NCBI GenBank assembly: GCA_964370085.1
Contig: CAYJHI010000050.1
Span: 1 to 6,190 of the forward strand
Source of the DNA: CARZYU01 sp964370085
GTDB taxonomy: Bacteria; Bacillota_I; Bacilli_A; RF39; UBA660
Direction: 5' to 3'
DNA length: 6,190 nt
Position 1 is the stretch's first letter. Every line of letters begins with the position of its first letter. Below, piece by piece: positions 1-5,679 of the stretch. The translations under genes and the position numbers were made by a program. The notes beneath the pieces are model-generated. The model had not been told where the DNA came from and did not search any database. It worked only from the letters and a program-made list of their open reading frames with translations.

Positions 1-638
1 TGTTCTGATGAATTACTTTCACTACTTTGTTGTTCATTAGAATTTTGTTCACTACTTGATTCGCTAGATTCGTTACTCTGTTCTGATGAGCTATTTTCAT
101 TACTTTGTTGTTCTTCATTTGAACTTTGTTCATTATTCGATTCATTTGACTCATTACTTTGTTCTGATGAGCTGTTTTCATTACTTGTTTGCTGTTCTTC
201 ACTAGAACTTTGTTCATTATTCGATTCATTTGACTCATTACTTTGTTCTGATGAGCTATTTTCATTACCTAGTTGTTGTTCTTCATTTGAACTTTGTTCA
301 TTACTCAATTCATTTGACTCATTACTTTGTTCTGATGAACTGTTTTCATTACTTGTTTGCTGTTCTTCACTAGAACTTTGTTCATTATTCGATTCATTTG
401 ACTCATTACTTTGTTCTGATGAGCTATTTTCATTACCTAGTTGTTGTTCTTCATTTGAACTTTGTTCATTACTCAATTCATTTGACTCATTACTTTGTTC
501 TGATGAGCTATTTTCATTACTTTGTTGTTCTTCATTTAAACTTTGCTCATTACTAGATTCATTTGATCCATTACTTTGTTCTGATGAACTACTTTCATTA
601 CCTAGTTGTTGTTCTTCACTAGAACTTTGCTCATTATT
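1..638 (-). repeat. In-frame tandem repeat array, about 84-bp unit
   Basis: On the plus strand the landmark TGTTCTGATGA recurs at 1, 79, 160, 244, 328, 412, 496 and 577, giving spacings of 78, 81, 84, 84, 84, 84 and 81 bp. Every spacing keeps the reading frame. The 84-bp units alternate between two variants, one encoding SSSEEQQTS and the other SSNEEQQLG. The outer units are the most diverged and the central ones nearly identical, as expected for an array that grows by unequal exchange or slippage in its middle. Confidence 0.93.
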
Positions 639-692
639 ACTTTGGTCATATTCTGGATTAACTATATTTTTTATATATCGCCATAATCGCAT
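1..692 (-). CDS. Acidic Ser/Asn/Glu/Gln-rich tandem-repeat protein, partial (3' end beyond left edge)
   Basis: An unbroken reading frame of 230 complete codons runs leftward from ATG at 692-690 and is still open at base 1. An AGGAGGTG ribosome binding site lies 6 nt before the ATG. The first 15 residues (MRLWRYIKNIVNPEY) are basic and aromatic. From about residue 19 the protein consists almost only of Ser, Asn, Glu and Gln with rare Leu, Gly and Thr, and no Lys or Arg. It is built from repeats of 26-28 residues containing NSSSEQSNESNE and NEQSS-EEQQ. Unit spacings of 78, 81 and 84 bases are all multiples of three, which supports real coding. No signal peptide or membrane segment is visible. 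The visible part should be highly acidic and disordered; it may be a linker or stalk for a domain beyond the window. I do not recognise the family and assign no function. It is divergent from the LRR gene at 810. Confidence 0.8.
   Translation of the reverse strand, partial: MRLWRYIKNIVNPEYDQSNNEQSSSEEQQLGNESSSSEQSNGSNESSNEQSLNEEQQSNENSSSEQSNESNELSNEQSSNEEQQLGNENSSSEQSNESNESNNEQSSSEEQQTSNENSSSEQSNESNELSNEQSSNEEQQLGNENSSSEQSNESNESNNEQSSSEEQQTSNENSSSEQSNESNESNNEQSSNEEQQSNENSSSEQSNESSESSSEQNSNEQQSSESNSSE
172..506. repeat. Perfect 168-bp-period tandem duplication (172-338 and 340-506)
   Basis: Bases 172-338 are identical by eye to 340-506, 167 bp each at an offset of 168 bp, with single-base differences at 171/339 and 339/507. 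Each copy holds one unit of each of the two 84-bp variants, so this is a higher-order dimer repeat. Identity at synonymous positions implies a recent duplication or ongoing homogenisation. Short-read assemblies could have collapsed or expanded it. Confidence 0.9.
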
Positions 693-696
693 AATA

Positions 697-704
697 CACC
701 TCCT
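697..704 (-). promoter_or_regulatory. Ribosome binding site of the repeat-protein gene
   Basis: Read on the minus strand this is AGGAGGTG, a near-perfect anti-Shine-Dalgarno match, 6 nt from AGGAGG to the ATG at 692. It fixes the start of a low-complexity gene that would otherwise be easy to miss. Confidence 0.9.
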
Positions 705-726
705 AAAACTTGCTTTGTAGTTATAT

Positions 727-755
727 ACAATAACATATAAAAAAAAGAAATTCAA
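727..755 (-). promoter_or_regulatory. Candidate promoter of the leftward repeat-protein gene
   Basis: On the minus strand TTGAAT (755-750) is followed after 17 nt by TATTGT (732-727), with an extended -10 TG at 735-734. The -35 is good (5 of 6) but the -10 is weak (4 of 6). Transcription would start near 720 and leave a leader of about 28 nt. TATATA or TATAAC at 727-720 are alternative -10 boxes but have no good -35 at normal spacing. Confidence 0.35.
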
Positions 756-756
756 C

Positions 757-784
757 TTGATTTTAAAATTAAAAGTGTTATAAT
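757..784 (+). promoter_or_regulatory. Sigma-70/SigA-type extended -10 promoter for the LRR gene
   Basis: TTGATT (757-762) and a perfect TATAAT (779-784) are separated by 16 nt, and TG at 776-777 forms the extended -10 TGtTATAAT. Transcription should start near 790-792, giving a leader of only about 20 nt before the ATG at 810. Confidence 0.75.
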
Positions 785-797
785 AACAATTCATAAA

Positions 798-804
798 GTG
801 AGGT
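798..804 (+). promoter_or_regulatory. Ribosome binding site of the LRR gene, deciding its start
   Basis: GTGAGGT ends 5 nt before the ATG at 810. The in-frame GTG at 798 is therefore best read as part of the Shine-Dalgarno sequence: it lies about 7 nt from the predicted transcription start and has no ribosome binding site of its own. The protein then begins MQKNILNKN. Confidence 0.75.
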
Positions 805-809
805 TACCT

Positions 810-3800
810 ATGCAAAAAAATATATTAAATAAAAATGCAACTACTACAACCACTCTCTCATACTCAAATTTAAAAGATAGTGAAGAAATAATTGTACCAA
901 ATCATATAACAAAAATTGGTAAAAGTACATTTGAAAATTTTAAAAATATTAAACGAATTATCTTACCCGAAGGATTAATAGAAATAGATGAAGAGTCTTT
1001 TAAAAACTGTACCCATCTTGAAGAAATAGTAATTCCTTCCACTTTAAAAAAGATTCATAAAAACTCTTTTGAAAATTGTTATCGACTAAAAAATATTAAC
1101 TTACCAGAAAGTTTAGAAATAATCGAAGAACAAGCTTTTAAAAATTGTTCAAGTTTAGAAGAAATAACTATTCCCAAAAATATTATTAATTTACCAAATT
1201 ACTTGTTTTCAGGATGTACTAATTTAAAAGAAGTTAATTTATCTGATAAAATCACAACTATACCTGAAGGCTTCTTTCATAAATGTAAAAACCTAAACTT
1301 TAACTTTTCTAATAATATTCAAATCATTGAAGAATTTGCTTTTGACACATGTCATAGACAAAGCATTTTTCCTAAGAGTGCTAGTATAATAGGTGCTGGT
1401 GCTTTTAAAAATTGTCATAGTTTAAATGAAATAGAATTAAATTCTAAAATAAAATTCATCGAAGCTGAAACTTTTTTAGGATGTACTAATTTAATTAAAG
1501 TATCTCATGAAGGAACGTTAAGAACAGGAATTGCAGCATTTAAAAATTGTTATCGACTAAGTGATATACCAGATAATATATTAGGATACGAAGATCAATC
1601 TTTTGAAAATTGCCGAAGTATTAAATCTTTAACTCTACGTACTCCACATATTTCAAATGCTTGTTTCAGAGGTTGTACTAGTCTTGAATCAATCAAAAAT
1701 CCAGCAATCATAACAAGTATGGATAGTAATGCTTTCGCAAATTGTACTAGTTTAAATAATGTTTATCTACCACATTGTTATGAAATTGAAAGTGAAGTTT
1801 TTAATAACTGTACTGGATTAACTAACATAGAATTATCTCCTTTTACTAAAAAAATAGGATATCGATCATTTTATAAATGTGAAAATATAACTAATTTTAA
1901 CTTGCCACAATCTTTAGAAGATATTGGAAAAGAAGCTTTTAAATATTGTAACAGTATCAAATCAATCACTATACCTATGAATATAGAACATCTTAATAAT
2001 GGACAATTTTCAGCTATGGCATCATTAGAAACAATAAACATCGATCCGCGAAATAAACATTTACACACACCTGATAATAAAATCGTTTTTGACCGTTTGG
2101 AAAATGTCATAATGTATGCTGCTGGTAATAAAGATAAAAAATATTCTTTAAAACCATTTTGTTATGAAGAAAACTCAGCTAGGATAATACCAATTAAATC
2201 CATAAATGACTATGCCTTCGCGGGTGCTAAACATTTAGAAGAATTAATAATATGCTCATGTACAGATTATATTGAGCCATCATCTTTTGATGAATGTGAT
2301 AATCTTAAAAAACTAACGATCGAACGAATACCGTTATATTCTTCGCATAGTATATCAAATCAAATGTTTTTTGATTTTGAAGAAAATAAAAGCAATTTTC
2401 TTTCACCATTAAGAGAGCTTGAATATAGAGGTGATTTTACTCATGTCTCAGCACAAAACACCACTATTTTAGATAATATAACAAAACTAAAAATATCTTC
2501 TAAATCTCCACTTACAATAAGATCACATTCATTTTTAAAATTAACTAATCTGGAGAAAATAACTATTACAAACAATATAATAAGTATAGAAAAAAATAGT
2601 TTTCATCCTAATACTATGTTTGAATACGATTTATCTAATTATACTTGGTTAGATCATACCGGTGAAAAAATAGATTTCACTAATTATAAAAATTTAGAAG
2701 AAATAAAAAAGACAAAGGTAATAAAAGACTTTGTTAAACTTGATTCTGTAAAATTAGCAAGTGATTATTCAGTAATTGAGTATGAAAAAGATAACTTTTT
2801 ACTTATTTCTGAAAATAATGTTTACTATCTATCAAAAGAAATAATAAATAGTTATAATGGTTGTAACGATGACATTAAAAATCCTGCCTTATTTATTAAT
2901 TATCTTTTATTATTAAAAAAATATGATATTAAAGACAAAGAACTAATTAATTCATTACTAATTAACAACTTTGAGCCAACTTATTTAGAAGAATTATTTA
3001 AAAGAATTAAAAATAGTAATGAGTTTACTAATAAATTAAAGTCTTTACAATCTTCAAATAACACCCTTTATTTACTGGAAAACCCTAGTCAATTACTACC
3101 TAAATTAGATTTATTAGTGAAATTAAATGAAAATGAACCTACACTATATTTAAGTAGTACTCTAAGTTTATTTACAAATGAAGTTTTCGAAAATTTAGTA
3201 GTAAATCACAAAGAAGCATTTATTAAATACTTAACTTATATAAATAGAATAAAACCTCAAAATGATGTTTTATTCAGTCCTGTGTTTGGACATAAAATTG
3301 CTATTGTTATTCAAGATATAAACAATTATTTTAGAAATAATACTAGTAATACCGTTGCTAGTCTTATTATAGATATGGAACAAGCAGATAAAACTTCTAG
3401 TTTTTTATATAATATAACAATAAGTCAATCAAAGTCACCTCTTCGTACAAAGTTTATAAAAAACTATGACGCTCATTTACAACGAGTTATAAATGCAAGT
3501 AATGTTTTAACAACAGAAAATAATGCAAACATATCAGATAATCATCAAAACTTTATTGACCTATTAAATTTATTAGAAGCAATTGGAGGTTTAGAAGATG
3601 ATCCGATTACAAGACAAAAAGCCTGTAATTTTGTTACTGAAAATATTTTTAATTGTACAATGCCTAATGGTGAGACAAATAATAGAAGATTAATTGGTAA
3701 CGATATTCATAGATTTTTTAATTTTAATGAAGATACTACTAAATACGATAAAGATTTCGCAGAATTTTTCATTCATAATTACAATGACTTAAAAAATATA

Positions 3801-4670
3801 AATATCTTTAATCATAATGCTATACCAGAAATATACGAAAACTTTGATGAAATAAAAAAAGTGTCTATCGCTGATAATGGTAGCAGAAGACAATTAAAAG
3901 TAACTCTAGAAAGATGTAAACGCTACTTTGAAAACGATTTTAATATATTTGCTAATCAAGAAGATAAAGAAATAATTGAGAAAATATCAAAATGGTGTAG
4001 AAAAATTGAGGTAGTCAAAGAAGGAATTAAAATTATAAAAGAAGCTAAAGAGTTGAATCCACCTAGAAATATTTTTACTAAAACTAAAACTGATGAGAAC
4101 AATAATTTAGTTTTTGATAACAGTTCAGATAATGATTTAAAAGAGCCAATTAGAGAGGACTTCTCTTATGAATGGCTACCAAAACAAGATCCATATAATT
4201 TAGTATTAGGTAACTATTGTAATTGTTGCGCACATATGAATGGTGTTGGTAGAGGAATAATGCATGCAAGCATCAACAGAAACGATTGTCAAAATCTAAT
4301 TATAAGAGATAATGTAGGTGAAATAATCGGTAAAGCAACGCTTGCTATTAACAGAGAAAGAAAATATGGAGTATTTAATACGTTTGAGTCTACTATTAAT
4401 AAAAGAAGTGATAATGATTTAAATAATTTATATAATGCACTTATAAGGGGAACAGATGCTTTTATTGAAGCTTACAATAGTAATAATGAAGAAAATAAAT
4501 TACAAACAATAACAATGGGAACCGGTAGCAATACAATATTAAAAAGACTTCGACAAAATCATGAAACAACAAATGTTTTATCATCAATAGATTACAGTAA
4601 TCACAATCCTATTTCGTCAGCATACAAAGGAAATTGGCAAGATGGACAAGTTTTAATTAAAAAAATATAA
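810..4670 (+). CDS. Large cytoplasmic BspA-type leucine-rich-repeat protein with uncharacterised C-terminal domain
   Basis: The protein has 1286 residues and no signal peptide or membrane span, so it is probably cytoplasmic. Residues about 22-405 hold some 16 consecutive repeats of 21-23 residues with the pattern (S/A)F-x-x-C-x-x-L-x-x-I-x-(I/L)-P, the BspA/LRR_5 type that normally mediates protein binding. A typical BspA island lies at about 408-465 (NKHLHTPDNKIVFDRLENV), followed by weaker repeats at 466-510 and 553-600. Residues about 630-1110 look mainly helical and charged, with a distinctive block at 922-1040 (EAIGGLEDDPITRQKACNF, GSRRQLKVTLERC). The end, about 1118-1286, carries CNCCAH at 1137-1142, Cys1160 and strand-like segments (NLIIRDNVGEIIGKATLAIN), faintly GNAT-like but without an acetyl-CoA loop. 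From memory similar C-termini occur in large uncharacterised proteins of gut Firmicutes; this is not verified. Its own promoter and terminator suggest a single-gene transcript. The LRR call is firm; the overall function is unknown. Confidence 0.9.
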   Translation: MQKNILNKNATTTTTLSYSNLKDSEEIIVPNHITKIGKSTFENFKNIKRIILPEGLIEIDEESFKNCTHLEEIVIPSTLKKIHKNSFENCYRLKNINLPESLEIIEEQAFKNCSSLEEITIPKNIINLPNYLFSGCTNLKEVNLSDKITTIPEGFFHKCKNLNFNFSNNIQIIEEFAFDTCHRQSIFPKSASIIGAGAFKNCHSLNEIELNSKIKFIEAETFLGCTNLIKVSHEGTLRTGIAAFKNCYRLSDIPDNILGYEDQSFENCRSIKSLTLRTPHISNACFRGCTSLESIKNPAIITSMDSNAFANCTSLNNVYLPHCYEIESEVFNNCTGLTNIELSPFTKKIGYRSFYKCENITNFNLPQSLEDIGKEAFKYCNSIKSITIPMNIEHLNNGQFSAMASLETINIDPRNKHLHTPDNKIVFDRLENVIMYAAGNKDKKYSLKPFCYEENSARIIPIKSINDYAFAGAKHLEELIICSCTDYIEPSSFDECDNLKKLTIERIPLYSSHSISNQMFFDFEENKSNFLSPLRELEYRGDFTHVSAQNTTILDNITKLKISSKSPLTIRSHSFLKLTNLEKITITNNIISIEKNSFHPNTMFEYDLSNYTWLDHTGEKIDFTNYKNLEEIKKTKVIKDFVKLDSVKLASDYSVIEYEKDNFLLISENNVYYLSKEIINSYNGCNDDIKNPALFINYLLLLKKYDIKDKELINSLLINNFEPTYLEELFKRIKNSNEFTNKLKSLQSSNNTLYLLENPSQLLPKLDLLVKLNENEPTLYLSSTLSLFTNEVFENLVVNHKEAFIKYLTYINRIKPQNDVLFSPVFGHKIAIVIQDINNYFRNNTSNTVASLIIDMEQADKTSSFLYNITISQSKSPLRTKFIKNYDAHLQRVINASNVLTTENNANISDNHQNFIDLLNLLEAIGGLEDDPITRQKACNFVTENIFNCTMPNGETNNRRLIGNDIHRFFNFNEDTTKYDKDFAEFFIHNYNDLKNINIFNHNAIPEIYENFDEIKKVSIADNGSRRQLKVTLERCKRYFENDFNIFANQEDKEIIEKISKWCRKIEVVKEGIKIIKEAKELNPPRNIFTKTKTDENNNLVFDNSSDNDLKEPIREDFSYEWLPKQDPYNLVLGNYCNCCAHMNGVGRGIMHASINRNDCQNLIIRDNVGEIIGKATLAINRERKYGVFNTFESTINKRSDNDLNNLYNALIRGTDAFIEAYNSNNEENKLQTITMGTGSNTILKRLRQNHETTNVLSSIDYSNHNPISSAYKGNWQDGQVLIKKI

Positions 4671-4705
4671 AAAGAACTACTACATATTGTTAATAGTTCT
4701 TTTTT
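4669..4705 (+). terminator. Intrinsic terminator of the LRR gene
   Basis: AAAGAACTA (4671-4679) pairs with TAGTTCTTT (4694-4702) around a 14-nt loop. Two more A-T pairs use the last bases of the stop codon and the T tract, and six T residues follow at 4700-4705. The stem has only two G-C pairs, but the form and position directly after the stop are typical for such AT-rich genomes. Confidence 0.75.
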
Positions 4706-4745
4706 ACTTATATAAATAATTTTCAACACTATATTAATTAAGCAG

Positions 4746-4796
4746 AAAACTATAAACAAAACGTTCACTTTGAATGTATCAAATTATAGTTTTTTT
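4746..4796. terminator. Probable bidirectional terminator hairpin between convergent genes
   Basis: AAAACTATAA (4746-4755) is an exact inverted repeat of TTATAGTTTT (4784-4793). Inside it, ACGTTCA (4761-4767) pairs with TGAATGT (4771-4777) with one G-T wobble around a CTT loop, forming a two-tier hairpin. Seven T residues (4790-4796) follow on the plus strand. On the minus strand the distal arm ends in TTTT. The stop codon of the GNAT gene (4786-4784) lies within the stem, so the structure most likely ends that gene and backs up the LRR terminator. Confidence 0.65.
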
Positions 4797-5395
4797 AAAA
4801 ATATATAACCCCTTCCATATTTATCTTTACCACATTTCTTTTCCTCTTTATTTTCTATTGTAGCTTCATAAATTAACTCACATCCAAGATTTTCATAAAA
4901 TCTATAATTACATGCTTCCTCTGTTAATATCATTAATGTTTTAAGATGATTCTTTTTAGCTCTAGTAAAAACCTCTTCTATTAACTTTTTGCCTATCTGT
5001 TTTCCTCGATATGCCTTGTCAACGATAAGTATTGATATTTCCCCATCTACTTTATCTTCTATTTCCTTTGATGCAAAACTATAATTTGCTTCATATTCTT
5101 TTAAACCTGGTAAAATTTTAATTTTTTTGCTTTTATATAATCTATTCCTAATAAATTTAAATAGTCTTTTTCTAACTCTATGCTTATTTGAACCATTTTT
5201 AGAATAACCACAATAACCTATTAATTTACCACGTTCTTTATATTTAACAAGTTCTTCTGAAACACATAAAACCTCCATCAAATATATCCAAGCACAAATA
5301 TTACCTTCAGATTTTGATAATGTTTTACCTAAATCCCACTCATTACTTAGCATACCAACTGCTTCTTTTAATTCAAAAATATTCAACACAAACAA
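4784..5395 (-). CDS. GNAT-family N-acetyltransferase
   Basis: The product is predicted to transfer an acetyl group from acetyl-CoA to an amine; the substrate is unknown. It has 203 residues from TTG at 5395. The acetyl-CoA core is clear: strand DGEISILIVDKAYR (117-130), pyrophosphate loop RGKQIGKKL (130-138, with Gln at the usual central Gly), then a helix, strand TLMILTEE, and the closing motif NYRFYENLGCELIYE (163-177). An N-terminal helix and strand (KLIGYCGY, 57-64) precede a basic stretch of about 40 residues (71-110) that separates the early strands from the core, as in some larger Clostridia/Bacilli GNAT proteins. No ATG lies near the start. TTG 5395, GTG 5389 and TTG 5386 are all possible, and the first in-frame ATG is codon 15 (5353). 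It is convergent with the LRR gene. The family call is firm. Confidence 0.9.
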   Translation of the reverse strand: MFVLNIFELKEAVGMLSNEWDLGKTLSKSEGNICAWIYLMEVLCVSEELVKYKERGKLIGYCGYSKNGSNKHRVRKRLFKFIRNRLYKSKKIKILPGLKEYEANYSFASKEIEDKVDGEISILIVDKAYRGKQIGKKLIEEVFTRAKKNHLKTLMILTEEACNYRFYENLGCELIYEATIENKEEKKCGKDKYGRGYIFLKKL

Positions 5396-5396
5396 T

Positions 5397-5403
5397 TCAC
5401 CTC
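5397..5403 (-). promoter_or_regulatory. Ribosome binding site of the GNAT gene
   Basis: GAGGTGA on the minus strand lies immediately upstream. Measured from GAGG, the gap is 4 nt to TTG 5395, 10 nt to GTG 5389 and 13 nt to TTG 5386. None is ideal, so the start is uncertain within four codons. I see no convincing -35/-10 pair upstream. Confidence 0.6.
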
Positions 5404-5570
5404 GCCTATTTTATATTTTAATGTTTCTACCATATAGCATTACAATTCATCATTGAGATAATCGAATATATTCTTATATATTCATATTCACCCAAGATCG
5501 TTATTATTAATACATTACTTACTCTTTGTTCTAACAATTTCAAATCATAAGGTATTTAATTTTAATTCCA
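5404..5570. other. Non-coding stretch upstream of the GNAT gene
   Basis: This AT-rich stretch has frequent stops in all frames. It holds no recognisable gene, RNA or strong hairpin. A short minus-strand open frame (5555-5430, 42 codons) has no start codon with a ribosome binding site. The GNAT promoter presumably lies here, but only weak elements can be seen (for example TATAAA close to the ribosome binding site). Confidence 0.4.
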
Positions 5571-5679
5571 TTAAATTATCATAGATTTAAAGCCAAATTT
5601 CTTATACATATTAATTGCAATTTGATTATCTGTCCCTAAAATAACTTTTGAAACTTGATACTTACTAGCTATATTATTC
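5571..5679 (-). pseudogene. C-terminal remnant of a second GNAT acetyltransferase
   Basis: On the minus strand, between the permease stop and TAA at 5573-5571, one frame reads ASKYQVSKVILGTDNQ followed by IAINMYKKFGFKSMII. This matches the end of GNAT proteins: a strand, then the N-x-x-A-x-x-x-Y-x-K-x-G-F motif. No start codon, acetyl-CoA loop or N-terminal part precedes it; the frame meets TGA a few codons inside the end of the permease gene. It therefore appears to be a truncated leftover whose front was lost when the permease segment was joined to it. It differs clearly in sequence from the intact GNAT at 4784-5395, so it is not a simple partial duplicate of that gene. Confidence 0.75.

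Noticed and set aside
1..638. CRISPR array or non-coding satellite
   Set aside because: There are no unique spacers between repeats, all spacings are multiples of three, and the frame is open with a start and ribosome binding site, so this is a coding repeat.
798..809. GTG at 798 as the start of the LRR gene (adding four residues)
   Set aside because: The GTG is part of the Shine-Dalgarno sequence GTGAGGT for the ATG at 810, and the predicted transcription start is only about 7 nt upstream of it.
1871..2110. 79-codon open frame on the minus strand within the LRR gene
   Set aside because: It is antisense to well-supported LRR coding sequence, lacks a clear ribosome binding site, and its product resembles no family. 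The regular repeats on the other strand explain it as a shadow.
5430..5555. 42-codon open frame on the minus strand between the GNAT gene and the GNAT remnant
   Set aside because: It has no start codon with a ribosome binding site, no recognisable protein pattern, and is bounded by stops in AT-rich DNA.
5571..5679. GNAT tail as a duplicated end of the neighbouring intact GNAT gene
   Set aside because: The intact gene ends its core with NYRFYENLGCELIYE, whereas the remnant reads QIAINMYKKFGFKSM. They belong to different GNAT subfamilies.
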